Positions 25,224-33,642 of a DNA stretch of 64,000 nucleotides are shown piece after piece. Position 1 is the first letter of the stretch, and each line of letters begins with the position of its first letter. The notes below the pieces were generated by a model, which worked only from the letters and a program-made list of their open reading frames with translations, did no database searches and was not told the DNA's origin. The translations under genes and the position numbers were made by a program. Origin of the DNA: Clostridia bacterium (GTDB taxonomy: Bacteria > Bacillota > TC1 > UBA5767); the NCBI GenBank assembly GCA_016887505.1, contig CP069393.1, positions 682,001 through 746,000 of the forward strand, read 5' to 3'.

Positions 25224-26825
25224 CTACTCAATCGAAATTAAATAATAATACAAGGGTTGTCCCCCATAGTATATTTCAATCTCAGCCTCTTTGTGTGTTT
25301 CCTCAAGAATATTTGCCAAATGGTTGGCCTCTTCCTGGCTTACATCCTCACCATAGTACAGGGTAATAATTTCTTGATCATCCAATATCTTACCAATTAA
25401 ATCAATCGTTGTTTCTTCTACATTTCCACCAGTAATTTGAATCTTTCCTTCAGAAAGCCCTAAGATTTCGCCTTCCATAATGTTGTGTCCATCTAGTTCC
25501 GTGTCTCGCACAGCATATGTCACTTCAGCGGAAACAACTTCCTTAAGAGCTTCTTTCATGGCAATCTCATTATCATCTATGGATACATCTGTATTAAAAG
25601 CAATCAATGAGGCCATTCCCTGAGCAAATGAGCGGCTAGGGATTACACGAATATCCACATCCTTAAGTAGATGTACTGATTGTTCTGCTGCCATGATTAT
25701 ATTTTTATTGTTTGGAAGAACAAAAACCGTTTTCGCATGGACTTCCTTGATTCCGGCCACAATATCCTCCGTAGAAGGATTCATGGTCTGTCCACCAGAA
25801 ACTATATAATCCACGCCCATACTTCTAGCAATTTCTTTTAATCCATCGCCTGCAGCTACGCAAAGAAAACCATATTCTTTCATTTCCTTTGGTTTTTTCT
25901 GACGATCTTCAAATTGTTCTCGCATATTTTCAATTTTAATATCATGCAGACTGCCTAGGCCTACGGCATATTCAAGTATCTTACCAGGATCATCTGAATG
26001 CATATGAATCTTAGCCATCTCATCTTGGACTACAACAACCATTGAATCTCCATCTATCTTGCTTAATTCGTGGATAATTATGTTCCGCTGTAGGTTAATC
26101 CCTTTTATAAATAATTCTGTACAATAGGGATAAACGATATCTTCTTCTCTAAGATCACTATGGTCCTTAATTTCATTTTCTTCTACAGTCTCTATGGTAT
26201 GGTCTATCTCAATACCTTGTAGATGAGCCTCGGCCCCTTGCAGTAAAACAAGTAGACCCATTCCACCCGCATCTACTACATTCGCCTGTTTCAAAGCAGG
26301 TAGCATATCCGGTGTTTTATCTAGGGTCTTAAAGCCTTCTTTAATCATGTAGCTGACCATTTCATCAATGTCAATATCCATGTCCTTGGCGGCTTCACCA
26401 GCCTCACCCAAAGACCTTATTACGGTCAGTATCGTTCCTTCAACGGGTTTTATAACCGCCTTATAGGCAATTTCCACTGCGTGTTGTGTTGCTTTTGCCA
26501 ATAATTCTTTATCGACAATCGTTGCTTCCCCGATAATTGCGGAGAATCCACGAAATATTTGGGACAAAATTACACCTGAATTTCCTCTAGCACCCATCAA
26601 TGCTCCCATTGACAAGGCCTTTGCAAATTCTTTATAATTTGGTTCATCGAGATTTTCTAACTCTTTCACAGCTGCCAAGACGGTTAAACTCATATTGGTA
26701 CCAGTATCTCCATCAGGTACTGGAAACACATTGAGATTATTAATCATCTCTTTATTGGCTGCGAGGTTCTTTGCACCAGCAATAAACATTGCTTTTAATT
26801 GAGGTGCATCAAAGTAGTCTCTCAT
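25224..26825 (-). CDS. DAK phosphatase-domain protein, FakA/YloV-like fatty acid kinase
   Basis: About 533 residues. The N-terminal DhaL-type ATP domain (NNLNVFPVPDGDTGTNMSLT, GARGNSGVILSQIFRGF) binds Mg-ATP through its aspartates. A middle and a C-terminal domain follow the YloV/FakA layout. FakA phosphorylates exogenous fatty acids bound to FakB; no fakB is seen here. The ATG at 26825 is used, with AGGAGGTG upstream; the longer GTG start overlaps this site. Downstream of an Asp23 gene, the standard yloU-yloV order. Confidence 0.9.
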   Translation of the reverse strand: MRDYFDAPQLKAMFIAGAKNLAANKEMINNLNVFPVPDGDTGTNMSLTVLAAVKELENLDEPNYKEFAKALSMGALMGARGNSGVILSQIFRGFSAIIGEATIVDKELLAKATQHAVEIAYKAVIKPVEGTILTVIRSLGEAGEAAKDMDIDIDEMVSYMIKEGFKTLDKTPDMLPALKQANVVDAGGMGLLVLLQGAEAHLQGIEIDHTIETVEENEIKDHSDLREEDIVYPYCTELFIKGINLQRNIIIHELSKIDGDSMVVVVQDEMAKIHMHSDDPGKILEYAVGLGSLHDIKIENMREQFEDRQKKPKEMKEYGFLCVAAGDGLKEIARSMGVDYIVSGGQTMNPSTEDIVAGIKEVHAKTVFVLPNNKNIIMAAEQSVHLLKDVDIRVIPSRSFAQGMASLIAFNTDVSIDDNEIAMKEALKEVVSAEVTYAVRDTELDGHNIMEGEILGLSEGKIQITGGNVEETTIDLIGKILDDQEIITLYYGEDVSQEEANHLANILEETHKEAEIEIYYGGQPLYYYLISIE

Positions 26826-26840
26826 TTCGGCATGCACCTC

Positions 26841-27197
26841 CTAGTCTATAGTACGTACTCCTTGTACGATTACGTTTATTTTTTCTATTCCTACGCCTGT
26901 CAGCTTTTCAACCTTGTAGCGAACATTTTCTATGATGTTTTGGGCAACGACGCTAATCTTTGTGCCGTAGCTTACTAAAATATACAGGTCAATTGAAATC
27001 TTATCGTCTTTAGTCTTAACACTAATCCCTTTATTTAGAGATTCAGTTCCGATAAGCTGAAAGAGACTGTCCTGCAATGTCTGTGTAGCCATTCCCACAA
27101 TACCGTAGCATTCAATAGTAGCTGCACCCGCAATGTCAGCGATGACATCTTTGGTTATGGTAATTGTACCATCTTTAGAGATAATTTTATTTGGCAT
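26841..27197 (-). CDS. Asp23/Gls24-family protein (YloU-like)
   Basis: 118 residues of the Asp23 family: IASIAGAA-like segment ADIAGAATIECYGIVGM, then VDLYI-type strand and VRYKVEKLTGVGIEKINVIVQGV. Members associate with the cell envelope or lipid metabolism; the yloU–yloV pair next to rpmB is widely conserved in Firmicutes. ATG at 27197 has AAGGAG about 7 nt upstream; a TTG six codons earlier includes that site and is rejected. Confidence 0.9.
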   Translation of the reverse strand: MPNKIISKDGTITITKDVIADIAGAATIECYGIVGMATQTLQDSLFQLIGTESLNKGISVKTKDDKISIDLYILVSYGTKISVVAQNIIENVRYKVEKLTGVGIEKINVIVQGVRTID

Positions 27198-27218
27198 ATG
27201 ACACTCCTTTCTCAAAGG

Positions 27219-27247
27219 ATTATAACACGAATGACCTTAAATCTCAA
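27219..27247 (-). promoter_or_regulatory. Promoter of the Asp23–FakA-like operon
   Basis: Minus strand TTGAGA at 27242-27247, a 17-nt spacer, TATAAT at 27219-27224. It is divergent from the rpmB promoter 22 bp away. Confidence 0.83.
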
Positions 27248-27269
27248 ACCAAAAATAGCCAATTGGGGG

Positions 27270-27298
27270 TTGCGTAAAGTTTGGTGTCCTGCTATAAT
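27270..27298 (+). promoter_or_regulatory. rpmB promoter
   Basis: TTGCGT at 27270-27275, 17-nt spacer, TATAAT at 27293-27298, about 45 bp before the rpmB start. Confidence 0.83.
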
Positions 27299-27346
27299 CT
27301 AGAGGTATGCAAAGAGGGAAACTCAAGGCTAAAGGAGGAGCGGAGA

Positions 27347-27535
27347 ATGGCAAAATGTGATGTATGTGGAAAAGGAACTGTTGCTGGTATAACAGCTTCC
27401 CACTCTAATATAAAAAATAAGAGAGTATGGCGCGCGAACATCCAAAAAGTTCGTGTCGACGTGGATGGTACAACTAAGAAACTTAATGTATGCACCCGTT
27501 GCCTACGATCAGGTAAAGTTAAAAGAGCAATCTAA
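27347..27535 (+). CDS. rpmB: Ribosomal protein L28
   Basis: 62 residues, complete, with N-terminal AKCDVCGKG and C-terminal [13 protein letters not shown]. The two CxxC pairs mark the zinc-binding form of L28. ATG at 27347 with AAGGAGG 8 nt upstream; the frame is open upstream but has no site there. Own promoter and terminator, so it is a single-gene unit. Confidence 0.96.
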   Translation: MAKCDVCGKGTVAGITASHSNIKNKRVWRANIQKVRVDVDGTTKKLNVCTRCLRSGKVKRAI

Positions 27536-27549
27536 TGAGATGAGAAATG

Positions 27550-27579
27550 AAAAAAGACTTCGTGTGAAGTCTTTTTTTT
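27550..27579 (+). terminator. Terminator of rpmB (probably bidirectional)
   Basis: Stem AAAAAAGACTTC / GAAGTCTTTTTT with GTGT loop and an eight-T run. The reverse strand also ends in six T, so it can serve the converging chromate-transporter genes. Confidence 0.9.
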
Positions 27580-27600
27580 ATTTCCAATTAATTCTTTCAA

Positions 27601-28119
27601 CTAGTATAAAAGTAGTCCTACTATTCCCGAACAAATAATAATCAAAGCTGGATTAAATCGTTCACTTGCAAAAATAATCAATGTAACGATAAATATCAAG
27701 AATCCCTTAAGGTCAACAATTGAAGTTGGAGTCAAAATGATGGCTGTTGATGCAATCAGCGCTATTGCTACAAGCTTGATGATTTCTAGGACATTCTCAT
27801 AAGCATTATGACCTCGCACCTTTTGAAATACCATCGCCAATGTTAAACAAATCAAAAACGATGGCATCGTAACCCCTAATGTGGCAAACAAACTACCTGA
27901 AATTCCATGAACCTTGAATCCACTGTAGGTCGCTACATTTAGAGCAATGGGTCCCGGCGTCACCTGCGCAATGGCAATTGCATCTAAGAACTCGCCATGG
28001 GTAATCCAATGCATCTTCAATACAACCTCATTCTGAATTAAAGGAAGCATTGCAAGGCCTCCCCCAAAACTGAACAAACCAATCTTAAAAAAAGCAATAA
28101 ATAATGTCAGCAATATCAT
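27601..28119 (-). CDS. Chromate transporter family protein, second half-size subunit
   Basis: 172 residues, about five to six membrane segments, single-domain ChrA-family protein. The hallmark FGGGLAMLPLIQNEVV is near the N-terminus, followed by QVTPGPIALNVATYSGF. Short ChrA proteins usually occur as tandem pairs forming a heterodimer. It overlaps its partner by 4 nt (ATGA). Substrate may be chromate or another oxyanion. Confidence 0.9.
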   Translation of the reverse strand: MILLTLFIAFFKIGLFSFGGGLAMLPLIQNEVVLKMHWITHGEFLDAIAIAQVTPGPIALNVATYSGFKVHGISGSLFATLGVTMPSFLICLTLAMVFQKVRGHNAYENVLEIIKLVAIALIASTAIILTPTSIVDLKGFLIFIVTLIIFASERFNPALIIICSGIVGLLLY

Positions 28120-28661
28120 TTTCTCGCCTCCCGAGCCACATACCAGGAGTAGCCAAATCCCGCACTCACACCGAATAGGATCAATATAATAGGATTGATT
28201 CTATAAAATAAAATCACTGAGAAAAATACCGCCAACAGAACTCCCTTTATTGCATTCCACTTCATTCTTTTGGCCATGGTAAAAGCAAAATAAAGAATCA
28301 AGGCTACAACTGCAGGACGTATTCCCATGAAAAACTGCATAACGATAGGATTTTCACCAATTTTATTGAAAAAATAGCTAATAACACTAATCACGATAAA
28401 TGAAGGGGAGATACTTCCCAATACAGCGGCTATGGCTCCTTTCAATCCGTTGAGCCTGTAACCAATAAACGTTGCACAATTTACGGCTAGTGAACCTGGT
28501 AAGCCTTGTACTAGCGAAAGGTATTCTTGAAATTCGTCTTCTTCTATAAGGGACGTTTTTACGACAAAATGATTTCGCATAACTGGTAGGATTGCATAGC
28601 CACCACCTAATGTAAATAATGCTATTTTGAAAAACTGAAAAAACAATTGAATATTAAGCAT
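28116..28661 (-). CDS. Chromate transporter family protein, first half-size subunit
   Basis: 181 residues, membrane protein with the same family signature in a variant form (TLGGGYAILPVMRNHFV, then LVQGLPGSLAVNCATFIGYRL). With the downstream gene it forms the two-subunit short-chain ChrA system. AAAGGAG precedes the ATG. It lies after the terminator of the arsenic operon, so it is probably transcribed on its own. Confidence 0.9.
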   Translation of the reverse strand: MLNIQLFFQFFKIALFTLGGGYAILPVMRNHFVVKTSLIEEDEFQEYLSLVQGLPGSLAVNCATFIGYRLNGLKGAIAAVLGSISPSFIVISVISYFFNKIGENPIVMQFFMGIRPAVVALILYFAFTMAKRMKWNAIKGVLLAVFFSVILFYRINPIILILFGVSAGFGYSWYVAREARK

Positions 28662-28679
28662 AACTACTCCTTTCCACTC

Positions 28680-28708
28680 ACTTTAGTAGAAAAGGATTTA
28701 TATTACAA
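28680..28708 (-). promoter_or_regulatory. Possible promoter of the chromate transporter pair
   Basis: Minus strand TTGTAA at 28703-28708, 17-nt spacer, TAAAGT at 28680-28685. The -10 is a poor match, so this is tentative. Confidence 0.35.
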
Positions 28709-28710
28709 GA

Positions 28711-28734
28711 AAAAAAATCACATAAGTGATTTTT
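28711..28734 (-). terminator. Terminator of the arsenic operon
   Basis: 9-bp stem AAAAATCAC / GTGATTTTT with ATAA loop; the minus strand continues into more T. It lies about 80 nt after the thioredoxin-like gene. Confidence 0.8.
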
Positions 28735-28810
28735 CTTCTTGTTGAATTACTATTCAGTACAACTCACTATGGTTATTATCCAAACCAAAAGTTATGATGT
28801 TGACCCTTTT

Positions 28811-29038
28811 CTATAGCATATCTACGATTTGTTTAGATTTTAAAACTTTACCACTTGAAACTACTTTTCCATCAATAACCAAGGCAGGCGTACTCATTAC
28901 ACCATATGCCATGATATCTTTCATATCTTCCACTTTGACAATTTCCGCTTCGATGCCTTTTGCCTCGACTGCTTCTATAGCAGCTTTATGAAGCTGTTTA
29001 CATTTTTTACAACCGGTTCCTAAAATTTCAATTTTCAT
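28811..29038 (-). CDS. Small thioredoxin-fold redox protein (TM0996/MTH895 type)
   Basis: 75 residues, with a thioredoxin-type active site GTGCKKCKQL (C10, C13) and the cis-proline region MSTPALVIDGKVV. This matches the small 'redox-active disulfide protein 2' family. The ATG at 29038 has GGAGG 5 nt upstream. It ends an arsenic operon next to the permease, a frequent pairing, where it may supply reducing power to ArsC or to the transporter. That role is inferred. Confidence 0.87.
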   Translation of the reverse strand: MKIEILGTGCKKCKQLHKAAIEAVEAKGIEAEIVKVEDMKDIMAYGVMSTPALVIDGKVVSSGKVLKSKQIVDML

Positions 29039-29081
29039 ACGTTCCTCCATTTCTAATTTTAAAACCATATTAGCACTTTTT

Positions 29082-30092
29082 CTATCCTATCAAAAGGAAA
29101 GAAAAAGCATTGAACAAATATCCTATGATTATAATTCCTCCAGATACGATACCCACAAAAGTAAATAATAGTTTTCTTTTAATAACTTTACTAATCATGA
29201 TAATGGATGGCAGTGATAAGGCTGTTACTGACATCATAAAGGCTAGCACAGTACCAACACTTACACCCTTCAAAAACAGCGCTTCTGCAATGGGAATCGT
29301 TCCAAAGATATCAGCATACATCGGAATACCGACTAAGGAAGCCAAAATCACAGCAAATGGATTATTGCTTCCAACTACATTTTCAATAATACTTTGAGGA
29401 ATCCAGTTATGAATAGCAGCACCAATACCCACACCAATCAATACATATTTCCATACTTTAATGAAAATACTTTTGACCTGTTCTACTGAATATTCACGAC
29501 GATCTTTATGGGTAAGTTCCTCTAGTGGTACATCAGAAATGCCACCCTCTTTTACATAATCCTCAATATATTTTTCCATGCCCAGTTTTTCAATGATTGT
29601 TCCACCAAGTACAGCTAGTATTACTCCTACCACCACATAGGCAATGGCAATTTTGAATCCAAAAAAGGAAGCCAGAACTAGCAAGGATGCTAAGTCTACA
29701 AAGGGTGAAGATATTAGGAAAGAAAACGTGGTGCCAATTGGCAAGCCTGCTGAGGTAAAACCAATGAATATGGGGATGCTAGAACAACTACAAAACGGGG
29801 TTATAGTACCCAATAACGCCCCCATAATATTCCCCTTAATACCTTTCATACCACCCAGAATAACCCTGGTTCTTTCTGGTGGAAAATAACTTTGTATATA
29901 GGATATTAAGAATATTAATACGCTAAGTAATATGAAGATCTTAATTACATCAAAGATAAAAAATTGCAAACTTTGTGCTACACGTGTTTGCATGTCCATG
30001 CCAACTACGTTGTCCAATAGATTGTATACTAGTTCAGACAGCCAATCCATCCGAAGTATTACACTGTTAAGCCAAGTAAATACACTACTCAT
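29082..30092 (-). CDS. ArsP/UPF0718-type permease
   Basis: 336 residues, about eight membrane segments. The family signature TPFCSCSSIPIF is present at about 98-109, with a central cytoplasmic loop and a second half related to the first (GVGIGAAIHNWIPQ, VGIPMYADIFGTIPIAEAL). Characterised members (ArsP) export trivalent organoarsenicals; many others are uncharacterised. Operon context with arsC and arsR supports an arsenic role. AGGAGG precedes the ATG. Confidence 0.87.
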   Translation of the reverse strand: MSSVFTWLNSVILRMDWLSELVYNLLDNVVGMDMQTRVAQSLQFFIFDVIKIFILLSVLIFLISYIQSYFPPERTRVILGGMKGIKGNIMGALLGTITPFCSCSSIPIFIGFTSAGLPIGTTFSFLISSPFVDLASLLVLASFFGFKIAIAYVVVGVILAVLGGTIIEKLGMEKYIEDYVKEGGISDVPLEELTHKDRREYSVEQVKSIFIKVWKYVLIGVGIGAAIHNWIPQSIIENVVGSNNPFAVILASLVGIPMYADIFGTIPIAEALFLKGVSVGTVLAFMMSVTALSLPSIIMISKVIKRKLLFTFVGIVSGGIIIIGYLFNAFSFLLIG

Positions 30093-30113
30093 TTTTCTGC
30101 CTCCTTGTTAACC

Positions 30114-30455
30114 TTATATTTTGCATTGATTCAAATAATGTTGTTTTAGATGTTGACGCGACCGCACCACTTCTAAAGACGGGTCATCGTGTTTCTTTTG
30201 TAGAATTTCCATAATCTGCATAAGGAATATATTATTATCATTTATACTATATTCAACAAACTGGTCTTTTCGGAGTGTTTTCACCAAGTCCGCGTCTCTA
30301 AGTTTTGCCAAATGCCTAGAAATTTTTGCCTGTGGTTCTTCTAATACTCCAGTAATTTGGCAAACACAAACCGGTCCATGATATAACAAGTCTAAGATAT
30401 GTAATCTCGTCTCATCTCCTAGCAACTTAAATATCTCTTCCGTTTTATTAGGCAT
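30114..30455 (-). CDS. arsR: ArsR-family metalloregulator
   Basis: 113 residues, winged helix-turn-helix (TRLHILDLLYHGP, EEPQAKISRHLAKLRDADLV). The As(III)-binding CVC (C30, C32) lies at the start of the recognition region, as in classical ArsR. ATG at 30455 with GAGGAGGG 5 nt upstream; it overlaps arsC by 8 nt. It should repress its own operon in the absence of arsenite/antimonite. Confidence 0.9.
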   Translation of the reverse strand: MPNKTEEIFKLLGDETRLHILDLLYHGPVCVCQITGVLEEPQAKISRHLAKLRDADLVKTLRKDQFVEYSINDNNIFLMQIMEILQKKHDDPSLEVVRSRQHLKQHYLNQCKI

Positions 30456-30843
30456 ACTTTCCCTCCTCAATCTGTTTTAGGAGATCCAAAACCTTGTTTT
30501 TAATTTCATTTCTTGTATTCCTAAAAAAGTCAATATCTTTACCTACTGGATCATCAATCTGCCAATCTATACGGTATCTAGCCAATTTCATTGGACATTC
30601 CACACCACAGCCCATGGTCACCACAATATCTAAATCCGGTATATTTTCGAGTTTTTTCGGACGATACATAGAAATGTCTAGCCCAATTTCTTCCATAACC
30701 TTTACTGCTTTAGGATTTACTTGCATAGTGGGATGAGTGCCCGCACTATATACTTCTATATCAGTATTTTCTAAAGCATTGGTTAGACCTTCAGCCATTT
30801 GGCTCCTGCATGAATTACCAATACAGATATATCCTATCTTCAT
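30448..30843 (-). CDS. arsC: Arsenate reductase, low-molecular-weight phosphatase type
   Basis: 131 residues. The P-loop CIGNSCRSQMAEG (C7, R13) and DWQIDDPVGKD match thioredoxin-linked ArsC. C79 and C83 (MGCGVECP) can form the disulfide relay. It reduces arsenate to arsenite. ATG at 30843 has AAGGAGG 4-5 nt upstream; upstream in-frame codons are AT-rich promoter sequence. It is the first gene of the arsenic operon. Confidence 0.9.
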   Translation of the reverse strand: MKIGYICIGNSCRSQMAEGLTNALENTDIEVYSAGTHPTMQVNPKAVKVMEEIGLDISMYRPKKLENIPDLDIVVTMGCGVECPMKLARYRIDWQIDDPVGKDIDFFRNTRNEIKNKVLDLLKQIEEGKYA

Positions 30844-30860
30844 ATTTCCTCCTTGTTTGT

Positions 30861-30909
30861 ATATGCGCATATCCATATATAAGTATATATACTTTTTCAC
30901 AAGTGTCAA
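30861..30909 (-). promoter_or_regulatory. Promoter and likely ArsR operator of the arsenic operon
   Basis: Minus strand consensus TTGACA at 30904-30909, 16-nt spacer, TATACT at 30882-30887. Downstream lie two symmetrical AT-rich sequences, ATATATAAGTATATAT (30875-30890) and the perfect palindrome ATATGCGCATAT (30861-30872), suitable as ArsR sites. Confidence 0.68.
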
Positions 30910-30911
30910 TA

Positions 30912-30938
30912 AAAAAAACACCCTTTCGGGTGTTTTTT
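30912..30938 (-). terminator. Terminator of pnp
   Basis: Stem AAAAACACCC / GGGTGTTTTT with a 4-nt loop; the minus strand continues into eight T just before the -35 of the arsenic operon. Confidence 0.9.
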
Positions 30939-30942
30939 AAGT

Positions 30943-33108
30943 TTATTTCGTTTCTTTTTTCAAAGCGTCTTTGCGAGATAATTTCAATCTTCCTTGCTTG
31001 TCATAGCCAATGGCCTTAACTAGCATCATATCTCCTTCTTTGCAGATATCCTCAACTTTTTCAACACGCTTATGATCCAACTGAGAAATATGTACTAACC
31101 CTTCTTTTCCATTCGCGCCATAAGCACCAGGAATTACTTCTACAAACGCACCAAAGTCCATGACTTTAACGACTTTTCCTTCGTAAATTTTTCCAGGTTC
31201 TACATCTGCGGTGATTGCATTTACGATGTCAATTGCTTTTTGTCCAGCAATCTGGTCGATTGCAGCAATATCTACTCTTCCATCGTCGGTAATGTTAATT
31301 TCAACACCAGTATCTTCCACAATTTTCTTAATAATCTTACCACCCGGTCCGATGACTTCTCTGATTTTATCTTTATCGATCCATAAGGTTGTAATCTTCG
31401 GTGCAAATGGCGAAAGCTCTTTATTCGGTTCCACGATAGCTTCTTCCATCTTCGATAGAATATGCATACGGCCTTTCAAAGCTGCATCCAATGCTTCCGT
31501 CAGGACTGCACGGTCAATACCGTCACATTTGATATCCATCTGCATCGCTGTTACACCTTCTCTGGTTCCCGTAACTTTAAAGTCCATATCTCCTAAGTGG
31601 TCTTCCATTCCTTGAATGTCTGTAAGGATAATTACCTCATCATCCTCTTTAATTAATCCCATGGCAATGCCAGACACACCTGCTGAGATAGGTACACCAG
31701 CACTCATTAAGCTCATACTAGAGCCACAAACACTACCCATCGAAGTAGAACCATTAGAGCTCAGAGCTTCAGATACCACACGAATTACGTATGGGAACTG
31801 GTCGTCTTGTGGTACAACAGGGAACAATGCTCTTTCAGCCAAGTTACCATGTCCAATTTCTCTTCTTCCAGGTCCACGCATAGGTCTAGTTTCCCCTACA
31901 CTATAAGGTGGGAAGTTATAGTGGTGGATGTAGCGTTTAGTTACTTTCATGGTGTTCAGTCCATCAATCATCTGTTCTGAAGCGCCAGTACCTAAGGTTA
32001 CTGCTGAAAGAATTTGCGTTTCACCACGAGTAAACAGCGCTGATCCATGCACACGTGGCAACAGGTTTACTTCACAATTAATTGGTCTAACCTGGTCAAG
32101 TGCTCTGCCATCTACGCGTACTTTTTCTTTTACCATCATCTGTCTAATGGTTTTCTTTTCTACTTCTCCATAAATATCTGAAAACCACTTCATGTATTCA
32201 GGATGTTCTTCAAGTTCCGCGTCTTTTCCTTCGAAAAATGAAGCTTTCACAGAATCTTTGCAACTACTAAATAGCAAGTCCCGTTCCATTTTTCCTACTT
32301 TTTCATCTTTTGCTTTATGCACTACGTCGTACACTGGTCCACCGATAAAATCGACTACAGCCTTTTTAAAATCAGGATCAATTTCTTCAGGTTCGTAGAC
32401 ATACTTCTCTTTCGCTAGTCCTAATGCCAAAGCTTCTTCTCTGAACTTTTCTATAAAACGTACAATTTTTTTAATTTCTTCGTGAGCCAGTAAAATTGCT
32501 TCCAAGACTTTTTTCTCTGGAACCATTTTAGCGCCGGCTTCTACCATCATAACAGCATCAAAAGTTCCTGCTACCGTAAGGTTTAACAGGCTTTCTTCGT
32601 GTTGTTCCATCGTAGGGTTGAAAATATATTCATCGTCAATCAATCCCACACGCACCGCTGCTATCGGTCCTAAAAAAGGAGCATTCGATATATGAAGAGC
32701 TGCCGATGAGCCAATCATACCAACAATATCACACTCATTGTCCTCGTCATTAGACAAGATTGTATTAACGATTTGGATATCATTGCGGAAACCTTTTGGA
32801 AATAATGGTCTAATCGGACGGTCTGTAAGACGCGAAGCCAAAATGCCCTTTTCACCAGGACGTCCCTCACGCTTGATAAAACCACCAGGAATCTTACCAG
32901 CAGAATACATTTTTTCTTCAAAATCTACCGTCAATGGGAAAAAATCCATTCCCGGACGTGGTTGCTTCGCCATAGTAGCAGTGGAAAGCACCATGGTATC
33001 TCCGTAACGAGCAACTACAGCACCACTAGCCATTTGAGCCATTTTCCCAGTTTCTAGGGAAAATTCTCTACCTGCAATCTCCATCGATTTTTTTAAAACT
33101 TTTTTCAA
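30943..33108 (-). CDS. pnp: Polyribonucleotide nucleotidyltransferase
   Basis: About 721 residues: two RNase PH-like domains (about 1-210 and 310-545; [35 protein letters not shown]), a KH domain ([15 protein letters not shown]) and a C-terminal S1 domain ([12 protein letters not shown]). It degrades RNA 3' to 5' with phosphate. I place the start at TTG 33108: a perfect AGGAGG lies 5 nt upstream and the product begins [15 protein letters not shown], matching family N-termini. The ATG at 33132 has no good site. Confidence 0.95.
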   Translation of the reverse strand: MKKVLKKSMEIAGREFSLETGKMAQMASGAVVARYGDTMVLSTATMAKQPRPGMDFFPLTVDFEEKMYSAGKIPGGFIKREGRPGEKGILASRLTDRPIRPLFPKGFRNDIQIVNTILSNDEDNECDIVGMIGSSAALHISNAPFLGPIAAVRVGLIDDEYIFNPTMEQHEESLLNLTVAGTFDAVMMVEAGAKMVPEKKVLEAILLAHEEIKKIVRFIEKFREEALALGLAKEKYVYEPEEIDPDFKKAVVDFIGGPVYDVVHKAKDEKVGKMERDLLFSSCKDSVKASFFEGKDAELEEHPEYMKWFSDIYGEVEKKTIRQMMVKEKVRVDGRALDQVRPINCEVNLLPRVHGSALFTRGETQILSAVTLGTGASEQMIDGLNTMKVTKRYIHHYNFPPYSVGETRPMRGPGRREIGHGNLAERALFPVVPQDDQFPYVIRVVSEALSSNGSTSMGSVCGSSMSLMSAGVPISAGVSGIAMGLIKEDDEVIILTDIQGMEDHLGDMDFKVTGTREGVTAMQMDIKCDGIDRAVLTEALDAALKGRMHILSKMEEAIVEPNKELSPFAPKITTLWIDKDKIREVIGPGGKIIKKIVEDTGVEINITDDGRVDIAAIDQIAGQKAIDIVNAITADVEPGKIYEGKVVKVMDFGAFVEVIPGAYGANGKEGLVHISQLDHKRVEKVEDICKEGDMMLVKAIGYDKQGRLKLSRKDALKKETK

Positions 33109-33173
33109 ATTGTCCTCCTTTGACTGAGCCATCCCAGTCCCTATATTGTAAACTTTTTATCCTTTACCTTACT

Positions 33174-33202
33174 AGTATAATTGTCCTGCCATTAAAAGAC
33201 AA
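33174..33202 (-). promoter_or_regulatory. pnp promoter
   Basis: Minus strand TTGTCT at 33197-33202, a 17-nt spacer, TATACT at 33174-33179, immediately after the rpsO terminator. Confidence 0.72.
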
Positions 33203-33210
33203 GCAAAAAT

Positions 33211-33238
33211 AAAAGACAGGCAATCACCTGTCTTTTTT
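33211..33238 (-). terminator. Terminator of rpsO
   Basis: 10-bp stem AAAAGACAGG / CCTGTCTTTT with a 6-nt loop; the minus strand goes on as TTTTATTTTT. Some readthrough into pnp would be expected, as in other rpsO-pnp pairs. Confidence 0.88.
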
Positions 33239-33257
33239 GTATGCAAAGATTATTTCT

Positions 33258-33521
33258 CTAGCGTCTGATTCCCAGACTTTGGATAACTGCTCTGTAACGC
33301 TCGAAATCGTTTTCCCGCAAGTAGCGCAGGAGTCTTTTACGTTTTCCGACCAACTTGAGAAGACCTCTTCTGGTATGGTGGTCTTTCTTGTGGACTTGAA
33401 CGTGTTCAGTCAAGTGATGGATGCGATTGGTCAAAAGTGCAATCTGTACTTCTGAAGAACCGGTATCATTTTCACTTTGTCTAAACTCTTCGATAATGTC
33501 TTTCTTTTCTTTCAATGCCAT
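33258..33521 (-). CDS. rpsO: Ribosomal protein S15
   Basis: 87 residues, complete, with [36 protein letters not shown]-type core (seen at about 26-62) and the conserved end [13 protein letters not shown]. It binds the central domain of 16S rRNA. TTAGGAGG is about 7 nt before the ATG. It has its own promoter and a ~80-nt structured leader. Confidence 0.97.
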   Translation of the reverse strand: MALKEKKDIIEEFRQSENDTGSSEVQIALLTNRIHHLTEHVQVHKKDHHTRRGLLKLVGKRKRLLRYLRENDFERYRAVIQSLGIRR

Positions 33522-33600
33522 GATTTTTCCTCCTAACTTTATTTAATCGCCTTTAGCTTCGTAGAACGTTGAGGACTCGTTGAACCAAGCAAAAGGTTCT
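33522..33600 (-). promoter_or_regulatory. rpsO 5' leader, possible S15 autoregulatory RNA
   Basis: About 80 nt between the transcription start and rpsO. It contains a hairpin GAACC/GGTTC with an 8-nt loop and further partly complementary segments down to the ribosome site. S15 represses its own mRNA through diverse leader structures in bacteria; I infer this role only from position and folding potential. Confidence 0.4.
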
Positions 33601-33610
33601 TACCCGAATA

Positions 33611-33639
33611 ATATTATCGCAAATTTATACTTTTGACAA
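33611..33639 (-). promoter_or_regulatory. rpsO promoter
   Basis: Minus strand TTGTCA at 33634-33639, a 17-nt spacer, TAATAT at 33611-33616, just after the ribF stop codon. Confidence 0.75.
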
Positions 33640-33642
33640 GCA

